Origin: Camelimonas fluminis
Lineage (GTDB): Bacteria > Pseudomonadota > Alphaproteobacteria > Rhizobiales > Beijerinckiaceae
DNA length: 64,000 nt
NCBI RefSeq assembly: GCF_014656355.1
Contig: NZ_BNCG01000001.1
Coordinates: forward strand, 497,438-561,437
Reading direction: 5' to 3'
The translations under genes and the position numbers were made by a program. Each line of letters begins with the position of its first letter. Position 1 is the stretch's first letter. The notes beneath the pieces are model-generated. The model saw nothing but the letters and a program-made list of their open reading frames with translations, searched no databases and was not told the origin of the DNA. Shown piece by piece: positions 46,671-55,288 of this stretch.

Positions 46671-46742
46671 CCGTTGCGTAGCGCGAACCCGTTGCGTTGC
46701 GCCAGCCGGTTGCGTTGCGCCAAGCGGTTGCATCGCAGGTTT
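46671..46742. repeat. 18-bp minisatellite
   Basis: Four degenerate 18-bp units (starts 46671, 46689, 46707, 46725); the third is CGGTTGCGTTGCGCCAAG. The core TGCGTTGC.CC..AAG matches the 19-bp unit at 11.4 kb. Confidence 0.8.
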
Positions 46743-47037
46743 CCGACGCTGATGGCGACTTCGCCGAACCGGAGCCTGCCGGCGTTGCGTCGCCCGGAGC
46801 GAGACGCGCGCAACGCTTGATCCAGCGACATATGCGACGTTCCGACCCGGCGAATGCGACTGATTTCGCGCCCCATGGATCCGGCGGCGCAATACTCCTG
46901 CACAAAATATACGCGGCTCAGGCGCACGTTCTGTTCCCGTTGGAGCGGAAACGACGCCTGTTCCGCCAGTTCTCCAGCGCGGCGTCCGCCACGCTGGAAC
47001 GTGCTTGTACCGGAGCCGGGTGCGCCGCGACCTGGCG

Positions 47038-48318
47038 TTACGCCTGCAGGGCGGCGTCGAGGTCGGCGATCAGATCGTCGGCGTCTTCCAGGCCGATCGA
47101 CAGGCGCACCACGTCCGGGCCGGCGCCGGCGGCGGTCTTCTGGGCGTCGTTGAGCTGGCGGTGGGTGGTGGAGGCCGGGTGGATCACCAGCGAGCGGGTG
47201 TCGCCGATGTTGGCGAGGTGGGAGAACAGCTCCAGCGCCGCCACGAGGCTGACGCCCGCGTCATAGCCGCCCTTGAGGCCGAAGGTGAATACGGCGCCCG
47301 CGCCGCGCGGCAGGTATTTCTTCGCCAGCGCGTGATAGGGGTCGTTCTCCAGACCCGGATAGCTCACCCAGGACACGGCCGGGTGACTGGCCAGATGCCT
47401 CGCCACCTTGAGCGCGGTTTCCGACTGGCGGGCCATGCGCAGCGGCAGGGTCTCGATGCCGGTGATGATCTGGAAGGCGTTGAACGGCGAGATCGCCGGG
47501 CCGAGATCGCGCAGCGACAGCACGCGGGCGGCGATGGCGAAGGCGAAGTTGCCGAACGTCTCGGCGATCACCAGGCCGTTATATTCCGGCCGTGGCTGCG
47601 ACAGCATCGGATAACGGTCGTCGCCGGCCCAGTTGAACGTGCCGGCGTCGACGATGACGCCGCCCATGGAGTTGCCGTGGCCGCCGAGGAATTTCGTGGC
47701 CGAATGCAACACGATGTCGGCGCCGTCCTTGATCGGCTGCCACAGGTACGGCGAGGCCAGGGTGTTGTCGACGATCAGCGGGATGTTGTGCTTCCTCGCG
47801 ATGGCCGAGATCGCCTGCACGTCGACCACGACGCCGCCAGGGTTGGCGATGGATTCAACGAAGATCGCCTTGGTGCGCGGCGTGACGGCGCGGTCGAACG
47901 ACGCCGGATCATCGCTGTCGGCCCAGATGACGTTCCAGCCGAAGTTCTTGAACGAATTGTTGAACTGGTTGATCGAGCCGCCGTAGAGCTTGCGGCTGGC
48001 GACGAATTCCTCGCCAGCCTGCATCAGGCAGTGGAAGGCGATCATCTGGGCGGCGTGGCCGGAGGCGACGGCGAGGGCGGCCGTGCCGCCTTCCAGCGCC
48101 GCGACGCGCTCTTCCAGCACCGCTGTCGTCGGGTTAGTGATGCGGGTGTAGATGTTGCCGAACGCCTGCAGCCCGAACAGCGAGGCGGCGTGGTCCACAT
48201 CGTCGAACACGAACGACGCTGTCTGGTAGATTGGCGTCACCCGGGCGCCGGTGGTCGGATCAGGGCTGGCGCCTGCATGAACGGCCAGCGTGTGGAAGTT
48301 TGGCTCGCGTCCCGACAT
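47038..48318 (-). CDS. O-acetylhomoserine sulfhydrylase (aminocarboxypropyltransferase)
   Basis: A 426-residue Cys/Met-metabolism PLP enzyme. It joins O-acetylhomoserine with sulfide to homocysteine. The PLP Lys is K209 in HSATKFLGG, the cofactor Asp D184 in VDNT, and the YTRITNPT start segment is clear. Length and the internal LYGGSINQF are of the MetY/Cys17 branch rather than cystathionine gamma-synthase. The short leader carries an AT-rich palindrome at 48337-48350. A CoA-binding protein gene lies immediately upstream on the same strand; the pair is common in Hyphomicrobiales. Confidence 0.92.
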   Translation of the reverse strand: MSGREPNFHTLAVHAGASPDPTTGARVTPIYQTASFVFDDVDHAASLFGLQAFGNIYTRITNPTTAVLEERVAALEGGTAALAVASGHAAQMIAFHCLMQAGEEFVASRKLYGGSINQFNNSFKNFGWNVIWADSDDPASFDRAVTPRTKAIFVESIANPGGVVVDVQAISAIARKHNIPLIVDNTLASPYLWQPIKDGADIVLHSATKFLGGHGNSMGGVIVDAGTFNWAGDDRYPMLSQPRPEYNGLVIAETFGNFAFAIAARVLSLRDLGPAISPFNAFQIITGIETLPLRMARQSETALKVARHLASHPAVSWVSYPGLENDPYHALAKKYLPRGAGAVFTFGLKGGYDAGVSLVAALELFSHLANIGDTRSLVIHPASTTHRQLNDAQKTAAGAGPDVVRLSIGLEDADDLIADLDAALQA

Positions 48319-48336
48319 ATTTACCCCCGTTGGATG

Positions 48337-48350
48337 TATATTGAAATATA
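48337..48350. promoter_or_regulatory. Palindrome in the sulfhydrylase leader
   Basis: TATATT-GA-AATATA, 19 to 32 bases before the start codon, in an otherwise GC-rich region. A possible operator or -10 area. I see no SAM-II riboswitch consensus here. Confidence 0.35.
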
Positions 48351-48420
48351 ACCCGTTTGATAATGTTTAAATGACCGCCCGTGCTCTCGTCAAACGCGAT
48401 TGCCGGCGTTCCACCTCCGC

Positions 48421-48447
48421 CGCGCCCGCCGCGCCCGCCGCGCCCGC
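48421..48447. repeat. 9-bp tandem repeat
   Basis: Three perfect CGCGCCCGC units next to the 3' end of the CoA-binding gene. Confidence 0.8.
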
Positions 48448-48452
48448 CGCGC

Positions 48453-49079
48453 TCAGCCGCGCCCGCGGAACGACGGCCCGGCGGCGCCGAGCGTCATGCG
48501 CTGCACGTTGCCGCCAGCATTGACGCGGCGTTTCGACGACAGCACCCGGGAATTGACGCCGTTCCAGGAAATCTCGCCGGAAAGGCGGCCGTATTCGATC
48601 TTGGGGCACCGGTCCATGATGACGGTGCAGCCGCGCGCTTCGGCCTTCGCAGCGGCCGCGTCATTGCGCACCGTCAGCTGCATCCAGATGACTTTCGGCG
48701 GGGCGGGCAGGGCGAGCGCCTCATCGACAATGGCTCCGGCGGCCGCCGAATTGCGGAAGATGTCGACCATGTCGACCGGCTCCGGCAGGTCGCGCAGGCT
48801 GGCGACCACCGGGCAGCCGGCGATCCCGGTTCCCGCAAGGCCCGGGTTCACGGCCCACACCTTGTAACCGCGCTTCGCCATGTAATTGGTGACGATCCAG
48901 CTCGGGCGCACCGTGTTGCTGGAGGCGCCGACGATGGCGATCGATTTCACGCCAGTCAGGATGGAGCGGATCAGGTCATCGGCATAGGCGAGGGGCCGGG
49001 CGGCGTCCGCGCCATGCGGGGCCGACGACGCCCCCGGCAGGGGCGGGGTGTCAGGCGCTTCGCCAGGGTGCCGGGTCAT
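48453..49079 (-). CDS. CoA-binding domain protein (YccU-like)
   Basis: A 208-residue protein with a Rossmann CoA-binding domain (about residues 38-165): IAIVGASSNTVRPSW, then GYKVWAVNPG and VDMVDIFRNS. The C-terminal segment has CTVIMDRCPKIE. The family binds CoA but has no assigned reaction. An AGGAGGAAGAGG site directly precedes the ATG at 49079, so I prefer it to the longer frame. It lies upstream of the O-acetylhomoserine sulfhydrylase gene and may share its transcript. Confidence 0.88.
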   Translation of the reverse strand: MTRHPGEAPDTPPLPGASSAPHGADAARPLAYADDLIRSILTGVKSIAIVGASSNTVRPSWIVTNYMAKRGYKVWAVNPGLAGTGIAGCPVVASLRDLPEPVDMVDIFRNSAAAGAIVDEALALPAPPKVIWMQLTVRNDAAAAKAEARGCTVIMDRCPKIEYGRLSGEISWNGVNSRVLSSKRRVNAGGNVQRMTLGAAGPSFRGRG

Positions 49080-49329
49080 GCCTCTTCCTCCTGCGCCGGA
49101 TAACGCGCGCGCCACCAGCGACAACCAAAAATGAACCAGCTTGCCTCATACCATCTATATGGCTGCTGGAAACACGTGTTCTGGCGCAAACGGGCCGAAT
49201 TGCCCAATTCGGGTTACGCTGCGTACAGCATGAACAGGATGGCGCGAAGAGAAGCATGCGAAACCGGGTGAAATGCTTCAGTTTGCGCGGCGCATGATGA
49301 CCGATGTCGGTCGCCGCCGGAGATTGGAT

Positions 49330-51153
49330 ATGACTGCGAGCGAAACAGCAAGGCCAGCTCCGGGGCGGGCGCGATGGACGCCGCGCCGTCGCGTCCGGGC
49401 CGTGCGGGTGCTCGTCGGGCGGCGCTGGCGTTCGTTCATCCGGGCGGACGAGCTGTCGCCGCTGATCCTTGGCGCACTGATCGGCCTGGTCGCTGGCGTC
49501 GGCGTGTTCGGCATCAATGCGCTGGCGCAGTGGATGCACGAAATCATCTATGCGCTGCCCTCCGGCGAGCGCCTCAGCGCCCAGGAGACGCTGAACCCGT
49601 GGCGTACGGTGTTGGGGCCTCTGCTTGGCGGGCTGGTGGTTGGCCTGACCACCATTGGCATCCGCGCCTGGCGCAAGCGCGAGGCCGTGGACCCCATCGA
49701 GGCCAACGCGCTTTATGGCGGGCGCATGTCGTTGACCGACTCCCTACTGCTGACGGGCGGCACCGTGCTCTCATGCGGTTCTGGCGCTTCGGTTGGCCTT
49801 GAGGCGGGCTACACCCAGTCCGCCTCGGGCGCGGCCTCATGGCTGGCGGGAGCGCTGCGCCTGCGCCGCGTCGACGTGCGCACCCTGGTGGGCTGCGGCG
49901 CCGCCGCCGCCATCGCCGCCGCCTTCAACGCGCCGCTTGCCGGCGCCTTCTATGCCTTTGAGCTGGTGCTGGCCGGTTACAGCGTGGCGACGCTGGCCCC
50001 GGTGATGGTCGCCGCGCTGGTGGCCAACCTGGTCCATGAGCTGTTGACCACCTCGCCGCACGCGCCGCTGGTCGGCTCGTTGTCGTTCTCGGGCGGCGAC
50101 TACGTCATCTTCGTCGCCATGGGGTGCGTGGCGGCCGGGCTGGGCGTCGGGCTGATGAAAACCGCCACCACGGTGGAGTCCGGCTTCGTGCGGCTCAACG
50201 CGCCGCGCTGGGTGCGGCCGGCGATCGGCGGCCTGTTCGTCGGCCTGCTGGCGCTGGGCTCGCCGGCGGTGCTCGGCGCCGGCCACGGCGGCATGGAGGT
50301 CTATTTCAGTTCGGCGCATGGCGTCGGGCTGTTGCTGTTCCTGCTGTTGGGCAAGATGCTGGCGGCGTCGATCTCGGTCGGATCGGGTTTTCGCGGCGGC
50401 CTGTTCTTCACGTCGCTGTTCACCGGCGTCCTGTTCGGAGGCTTGGTGGGCGAAAGCTATTTCGCCCTGGCGCCGCACCTGGCCAGCGACCGCGTGGTCT
50501 ACGTGCTCGTCGGCATGGCCTCGCTGGCGGCGGCGGTGATTGGCGCGCCGCTGACCATGACCTTCCTGGTGCTGGGCATGACCGGCGACCTGTCGATGAC
50601 CAGCGCGGTGCTGATGTCGGTCATCGTCGCGACGGTTCTGGTGCGCCGCACCTTCGGCTATTCATTCTCCACCTGGCGCCTGCACCTGCGCGGCGAGACC
50701 ATCCGCAGCGCCATGGATGTGGGCTGGGCGCGTGATCTGACGGTGGTGAAGCTGATGCGCCGCGAGGCGCGCACCGCCGCCGAGACCATGACCATCGCGG
50801 CGTTCCGCAAGCGGTTCCCGATCGATTCCACCGCTCAGGTGTTTCTCACCGACGAAGCTGGCGCCTACGCCGGGGTGGTCTATGTGCCGGAAGCGCACGC
50901 CACGGACTACGACAGCATCGCCGCCATCAGCCTGGTCCGGGATCTGCGCCACGCGCCCAACGCTTTCCTGACGCCGCGCCAGGGCGTCGAGAAGGTGCTG
51001 GAGGCTTTCGAGCGGGCGGAAACCGAAACCCTGCCGGTGGTGGACGATCCGCTGTCGCGCCGGGTGCTGGGTTATGTCACGGAAGCCTACGCCCTGCGGC
51101 GCTACAGCCAGGAGCTGGAGCGCCGGCGACGGGAATACAGCGGCGAGCGTTGA
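49330..51153 (+). CDS. ClC-type chloride channel/transporter with CBS domains, altered motifs
   Basis: A 607-residue ClC-family protein with about ten TM segments and a CBS pair from about residue 480. The usual G[K/R]EGP motif reads GLEAGYTQ: the gating Glu is kept (E158), the Arg/Lys and Pro are not. The usual GxFxP motif reads GGLFFTSL (about 355-363), with Thr in the Pro position. Either an atypical anion channel or another ion specificity is possible. The ATG at 49330 has GGAG seven bases upstream; earlier in-frame starts to 49273 exist. Inner-membrane protein, apparently monocistronic. Confidence 0.85.
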   Translation: MTASETARPAPGRARWTPRRRVRAVRVLVGRRWRSFIRADELSPLILGALIGLVAGVGVFGINALAQWMHEIIYALPSGERLSAQETLNPWRTVLGPLLGGLVVGLTTIGIRAWRKREAVDPIEANALYGGRMSLTDSLLLTGGTVLSCGSGASVGLEAGYTQSASGAASWLAGALRLRRVDVRTLVGCGAAAAIAAAFNAPLAGAFYAFELVLAGYSVATLAPVMVAALVANLVHELLTTSPHAPLVGSLSFSGGDYVIFVAMGCVAAGLGVGLMKTATTVESGFVRLNAPRWVRPAIGGLFVGLLALGSPAVLGAGHGGMEVYFSSAHGVGLLLFLLLGKMLAASISVGSGFRGGLFFTSLFTGVLFGGLVGESYFALAPHLASDRVVYVLVGMASLAAAVIGAPLTMTFLVLGMTGDLSMTSAVLMSVIVATVLVRRTFGYSFSTWRLHLRGETIRSAMDVGWARDLTVVKLMRREARTAAETMTIAAFRKRFPIDSTAQVFLTDEAGAYAGVVYVPEAHATDYDSIAAISLVRDLRHAPNAFLTPRQGVEKVLEAFERAETETLPVVDDPLSRRVLGYVTEAYALRRYSQELERRRREYSGER

Positions 51154-51190
51154 TCAGCGTCAATGCGGGCCGGCGGCCAGGGGAGGCGTG

Positions 51191-51526
51191 ATGGCGTTCG
51201 ATCCGGAGCTTGAGCAACACGTCCGCGCCGCGCTGGATGGTCTGCCGTGGCTTGGCGAAAAACGCATGTTCGGCGGGCTGGCGTGGATGGTGGACGGCAA
51301 CATGATCTGCGCCGCCATCACGCCAGGACTGATGGCGCGCGTCGGCAAGGCGGCCGAGCCCGGGATGCTGGCGCTGCCGGGCGTCGGGCCGATGGGCTCA
51401 GGCGCCCGGCGCATGGGCGGCTGGGTGCTGGCCGGCGAGGACGCCTGGCGTGACGACGATGTTCGCCAGCGCCTGCTGTCGACCGCCATCGCCCATGTGA
51501 TGACCCTGCCGCCCAAGGAGGCGTGA
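51191..51526 (+). CDS. TfoX N-terminal domain protein
   Basis: A 111-residue protein consisting of the TfoX-N domain alone (MFGGLAWMVDGNM at about residues 26-38). In competent gamma-proteobacteria TfoX regulates DNA uptake; stand-alone N-domains in alphaproteobacteria have no shown role. GGAGG precedes the ATG. Confidence 0.8.
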   Translation: MAFDPELEQHVRAALDGLPWLGEKRMFGGLAWMVDGNMICAAITPGLMARVGKAAEPGMLALPGVGPMGSGARRMGGWVLAGEDAWRDDDVRQRLLSTAIAHVMTLPPKEA

Positions 51527-51699
51527 GCTGCGTGGCGCCATCGGCGGCAGCCGCCGCGCATTCCGTTGCGGGTCACCTGGGTGCTGGCTGGAGCACGGGT
51601 CTTTCGAAGCCAGGCTCCCGGCTGCGGATATGTATGGCGACCGTCGGCGGAAGATGCTGGAATGACGGAAAGCGGCAAGACAATGGGGTGGGGGCGCAG

Positions 51700-52212
51700 A
51701 TGGTGAGGCCTGCTGTCACGGGAGACGCGACGAGCCTTGCGGCGCTCAGCATCGAGGTCTGGCTGAACACATATATCCGCAATGGCGTCAACGCCTTCTT
51801 CGCGGACTACGCCCTGGCCCAGTACACCGGCGCCTATTTCGGGGAGGTTCTGTCGAATTCCGCCGAACGCATCCTGGTGTCAGACAACGCGCAGGGGATC
51901 GATGGCTTCGTCAGGGTGACGACCGGCGCCGCCGCGCCTGCGCCCGGCTGCTCCGATGTCACGATCGCCACGCTCTATGTCCAGCCGCGACATCAGGGCT
52001 CTGGCGTCGGAAAGCGTTTGCTGGAGGCGGGGCTGGCATGCTGCGCCGCGACCGGAAGGCCGGACGCCTGGCTGACGGTGAACGCGGAAAATGAACGCGC
52101 CATCCGCTTCTACCTCAACCATGGCTTCCAGCAGGTTGGCGACACCCATTTCCATATTGGCGATCAGGCTTACCCCAACCATGTCATGCGCTTCGTCTTT
52201 GGCGCTTCCTGA
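51700..52212 (+). CDS. GNAT family N-acetyltransferase
   Basis: A 170-residue acetyltransferase. The acetyl-CoA motif A is VQPRHQGSGVGKRLLEAG (near residues 92-109) and the C-terminal NERAIRFYLNHGF is typical. Substrate unknown. I chose the ATG at 51700, after a GGGGTGGGGG run; the longer frame to 51523 has no family likeness. Confidence 0.8.
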   Translation: MVRPAVTGDATSLAALSIEVWLNTYIRNGVNAFFADYALAQYTGAYFGEVLSNSAERILVSDNAQGIDGFVRVTTGAAAPAPGCSDVTIATLYVQPRHQGSGVGKRLLEAGLACCAATGRPDAWLTVNAENERAIRFYLNHGFQQVGDTHFHIGDQAYPNHVMRFVFGAS

Positions 52213-52256
52213 GGGGGCCTCCGGCGCGCCGCAACGGCAAACGGGAGGGGCGAGGC

Positions 52257-53084
52257 TTACGCCTCCCGCCACACCGGCTGGCGCTTTTCGACGAAGGCGC
52301 CAATGCCCTCCTCGGCGTCGCGGGCCATCATGTTCTCCACCATGACGCGGGCGGCGTAGTCATAGGCGTCGCCCAGGCCCATTTCGAGCTGCTCGTAAAA
52401 CGCCTGCTTGCCGGTGCGCAGGGTGAGGCGCGACTTGGCGGCGATGCGGGCGGCGAAGGCGCAGGCCCCGTCAAGCGCCTCTCCAGCAGGGGCGACCTGA
52501 TTGACCAGGCCCATGCGGGCGGCGTCTTCCGCGTCGATCATCTCGCCGGTCAGCAACATCTCCATGGCGTGCTTGCGCGAGACATTGCGCGACAGGGCCA
52601 CCATCGGCGTTGAGCAGAACAGGCCGATATTGACCCCTGGCGTGGCGAAGCGGGCCCCGGCGCCGGCCACGGCCAGGTCGCAACTGGCGACCAGCTGGCA
52701 GCCGGCGGCGGTCGCCACACCCTCGACGGCGGCGATCACCGGAACGGGCAGGGCGACGATGGTCTGCATCATGGCCGAGCAGCGCGCCATCAGATCGGCG
52801 AAGAAACGCCGGCCGCGGTCGGCGTCGTCGCGATGGCCGGTAATTTCCTTGAGGTCGTGGCCGGCGCAGAACGCCGGACCATGGGCGGCGATGACCACGG
52901 CGCGCAGGCTGGCGTCGGTGGCGATGGCGTCCAGTTCTTTCTGGAGAGCGGCGATCATCGCATCGGACAGCGCATTGCGGCTCGCCGGCCGGTTCAGGGT
53001 GAGCACGGCGAAGCCGTCATGATCCGTGCGCTGGACCATCGGCGCGTTAGCCGTTGCGACAGGGGTTGGGGAGATGGCGGTCAT
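52257..53084 (-). CDS. Enoyl-CoA hydratase/isomerase-like protein (ECHDC3 type)
   Basis: A 275-residue crotonase-fold protein. The oxyanion-hole segment FCAGHDLKE is present. The two hydratase glutamates are not: the first site reads TAAGCQLVASCD (Gln) and the second FATPGVNIGLFCSTP (Gly). The wording matches ECHDC3-like proteins, whose reaction is unsettled. GGAG lies eight bases before the ATG at 53084. It is divergent from the thioesterase gene with 192 bases between. Confidence 0.85.
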   Translation of the reverse strand: MTAISPTPVATANAPMVQRTDHDGFAVLTLNRPASRNALSDAMIAALQKELDAIATDASLRAVVIAAHGPAFCAGHDLKEITGHRDDADRGRRFFADLMARCSAMMQTIVALPVPVIAAVEGVATAAGCQLVASCDLAVAGAGARFATPGVNIGLFCSTPMVALSRNVSRKHAMEMLLTGEMIDAEDAARMGLVNQVAPAGEALDGACAFAARIAAKSRLTLRTGKQAFYEQLEMGLGDAYDYAARVMVENMMARDAEEGIGAFVEKRQPVWREA

Positions 53085-53276
53085 GTCTGCTGCTCCACGA
53101 GCTATGGCGGCGCGCTGGCGTGGCGCGCAGGCGCGGGCTCCTGAGGAACTGGCTCCTGGAACGCGGAAACGCCAGCGCCGGAAAGGGTCGCGCTCCCGGT
53201 GAGCCTGGCGCGATTGCGGGGCGGGAGCGAATAGGCGACAAGGTATGGCGCCTGACAACATAAGGAACAAGGGTAA

Positions 53277-53720
53277 ATGGGAGCACGGATCACGCCTGCG
53301 GCGGTCATGACCTGCGAGGAACTGGAAGCGACGCTGCGCCGGGAGTTTCCTGAAATGTGGGGAGGAACGAGCTCCCGCAAGATCGAGGATGTGGGCTATC
53401 TCACCGCCACGGTGCGCAGCATCTACGATCCTTCCCAGTTGCGTCCCGGCGGCACCATATCAGGGCCGACAATGATGGGTCTGGCGGATCTGGCGCTGTA
53501 TGCGGCGATCATGGGCTCGGTCGGGCCGGTGACCCTGGCGGTGACCACGAATCTGTCGTTCAACTTCCTGCGCAAGCCTGCGCAGAGGGATCTGGTCGCT
53601 AATTGCCGGCTGCTGAAGCTGGGCAAACGGCTGGCGGTGGGCGACGTGTTCATTCGTTCTGACGGCGAAGACGACGTGGTCTGCCACGCTACCGGGACCT
53701 ATTCGATTCCACCGCGCTGA
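53277..53720 (+). CDS. PaaI/hot-dog-fold thioesterase
   Basis: A 147-residue single hot-dog protein: GGTISGPTMMGLADLALYAAIM, then VTTNLSFNFLRKPAQRDLVANCRLLKLGKRLAVGD. Likely an acyl-CoA thioesterase. AAGG precedes the ATG at 53277; a second ATG ten codons later is possible. Confidence 0.85.
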   Translation: MGARITPAAVMTCEELEATLRREFPEMWGGTSSRKIEDVGYLTATVRSIYDPSQLRPGGTISGPTMMGLADLALYAAIMGSVGPVTLAVTTNLSFNFLRKPAQRDLVANCRLLKLGKRLAVGDVFIRSDGEDDVVCHATGTYSIPPR

Positions 53721-53939
53721 CGCGGCGGACGGCCCCAGGCGGGATGCATGGCGTTGGAAAATCCGTCATATCAACGGCATGGGGCGGTGCTTCGGGTCGG
53801 GGAGAGCGGATTTCACTCCATTGTCCATCCGCGGACGCCGCGCCCGCCCTTGCGCCGCGCTCGCCCGCTTTTGCCCCTTTCGCGCAATGACGGCGCTCCG
53901 CGACGTCGCCGGAAACCGTCAGTTCTGGAATAAAATTAC

Positions 53940-53953
53940 GGTATTATAATACC
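53940..53953. promoter_or_regulatory. Perfect palindrome GGTATTATAATACC
   Basis: A 14-bp perfect dyad within the AT-rich patch, 200 bases before rplM. It could be an operator; no regulator is identified. Confidence 0.4.
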
Positions 53954-54012
53954 ATATTCTGCATCTTGTTGAAATATATCACTATTTTCCATCTTCCGTA
54001 TTTTGACGTCGC

Positions 54013-54040
54013 TTGACGCCTTGCGGCGCGCAGGCTAAAC
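54013..54040 (+). promoter_or_regulatory. Possible housekeeping promoter of rplM-rpsI
   Basis: TTGACG (54013-54018), 16-base spacer, CTAAAC (54035-54040), consistent with alphaproteobacterial RpoD promoters. Confidence 0.4.
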
Positions 54041-54152
54041 GCCAGCCAACCCGCGCGGATGGCCAGGGTCGGCGGTTTCCCGTCAGCCCACGCCAGTTCC
54101 GCGCGTTAATCGTCAGGGGCCGCGAGGTCCCGCGAAAGTTGAGACAAGATCC

Positions 54153-54617
54153 ATGAAAACCTACTCGGCAAAGCCGGCCGACGTTGAAAAGAAGTGGGTG
54201 CTCATCGACGCCGAAGGTCTGGTCGTCGGTCGCCTCGCTTCGATCATCGCCATGCGCCTGCGCGGCAAGCACAAGCCCACCTACACCCCCCACGTTGACT
54301 GCGGCGACAATGTCATCGTCATCAACGCCGACAAGGTGGTGCTGACCGGCCGCAAGTACGAGAACAAGGTGTACTACCACCACACCGGCCATCCGGGCGG
54401 CATCAAGGAACGCACCGCGAAGTTCATTCTCGAAGGTCGCTTCCCTGAGCGCGTCGTCGAGAAGGCCGTCGAGCGCATGCTGCCGCGCGGTCCGCTGTTC
54501 CGTCAGATCCTCGGCAACCTCCGCGTTTACGGCGGCGCCGAGCATCCGCACGCCGCCCAGCAGCCTGAAGCTCTGGACGTCGCTGCCCTCAATTCCAAGA
54601 ACTCGAGGAGCGCCTGA
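54153..54617 (+). CDS. rplM: Ribosomal protein uL13
   Basis: A 154-residue large-subunit protein, typical length. The start [37 protein letters not shown] and the ending [11 protein letters not shown] are family hallmarks. It is followed by rpsI after two bases, the universal bacterial arrangement. Confidence 0.98.
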   Translation: MKTYSAKPADVEKKWVLIDAEGLVVGRLASIIAMRLRGKHKPTYTPHVDCGDNVIVINADKVVLTGRKYENKVYYHHTGHPGGIKERTAKFILEGRFPERVVEKAVERMLPRGPLFRQILGNLRVYGGAEHPHAAQQPEALDVAALNSKNSRSA

Positions 54618-54619
54618 TC

Positions 54620-55099
54620 ATGGCTGAAACCCTCCAGAGCCTCGCAGATCTTGGCCAGGCCAACGCCGCCGTCGCCAACGACGCTCCCGTGCACGTCCGC
54701 AAGGTCGACGCCCTGAACCGCGCTTACGCCACCGGCAAGCGCAAGGACGCCGTCGCCCGCGTGTACATCAAGCCGGGTTCCGGCAAGATCGTCATCAATG
54801 AGCGTCCGGTTGAAGTTTACTTCGCCCGTCCGGTGCTGCGGATGATCCTGAACCAGCCGCTCGAGCTGACCAATCGCGTCGACCAGTTCGACGTCACGGT
54901 TACCGTTGCTGGCGGCGGTCTGTCCGGCCAGGCTGGCGCCGTGCGCCACGGCCTGTCCAAGGCCCTGACCTATTTCGAGCCGGAGCTGCGCGCCATCCTG
55001 AAGAAGGAAGGCTTCCTGACCCGCGACAGCCGCGTCGTCGAGCGCAAGAAGTACGGCCGCGCCAAGGCGCGTCGCAGCTTCCAGTTCTCGAAGCGCTGA
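54620..55099 (+). CDS. rpsI: Ribosomal protein uS9
   Basis: A 159-residue small-subunit protein. The N-terminal 30 residues are the extra stretch common in alphaproteobacteria; then [19 protein letters not shown] and the C-terminal [14 protein letters not shown] that reaches the P-site tRNA. Co-transcribed with rplM. Confidence 0.98.
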   Translation: MAETLQSLADLGQANAAVANDAPVHVRKVDALNRAYATGKRKDAVARVYIKPGSGKIVINERPVEVYFARPVLRMILNQPLELTNRVDQFDVTVTVAGGGLSGQAGAVRHGLSKALTYFEPELRAILKKEGFLTRDSRVVERKKYGRAKARRSFQFSKR

Positions 55100-55145
55100 T
55101 CGGGCGGCCGCAGCCCGACAGGGCCCGGTTACGCGATTTCAGGAA

Positions 55146-55170
55146 GGGCGGCCCACAGGCCGCCCTTTTT
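55146..55170 (+). terminator. Terminator after rpsI
   Basis: GGGCGGCC (55146-55153) pairs with 55158-55165, CACA loop, then five T residues. Confidence 0.93.
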
Positions 55171-55288
55171 GCATATGTGGCCAGGATCAGCGTGCATCAT
55201 CCGGTTGCATTCTGGCCGTATTGGTTTTTACACGTGGTTGGAGTACCGCGTGACGGCGACAGCTTTGTCGCACGACAGGAGTGATCCC

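Larger units (their letters stand above)
45768..47037. other. Roughly 1.3-kb intergenic island
   Basis: No long gene. In order it holds composite palindrome copy 5, three small hairpins with a terminator (46026-46117), an AT-rich island (about 46240-46400), a 53-codon open frame with a good ribosome site (46414-46575) and an 18-bp minisatellite (46671-46742). The rest shows no feature. Confidence 0.6.
53721..54152. other. Region upstream of rplM
   Basis: AT-rich patch (53930-54005) in a GC-rich setting, with a palindrome at 53940-53953 and a promoter-like pair at 54013-54040. The remaining ~110 bases would be the rplM leader. No gene is seen. Confidence 0.5.

Noticed and set aside
48421-48447. 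GC-rich triple repeat as a functional site
   Set aside because: A 9-bp low-complexity run with no dyad; most simply slippage.
48319-48452. SAM-II riboswitch before the sulfhydrylase gene
   Set aside because: The conserved pseudoknot segments of SAM-II are not found in the leader.
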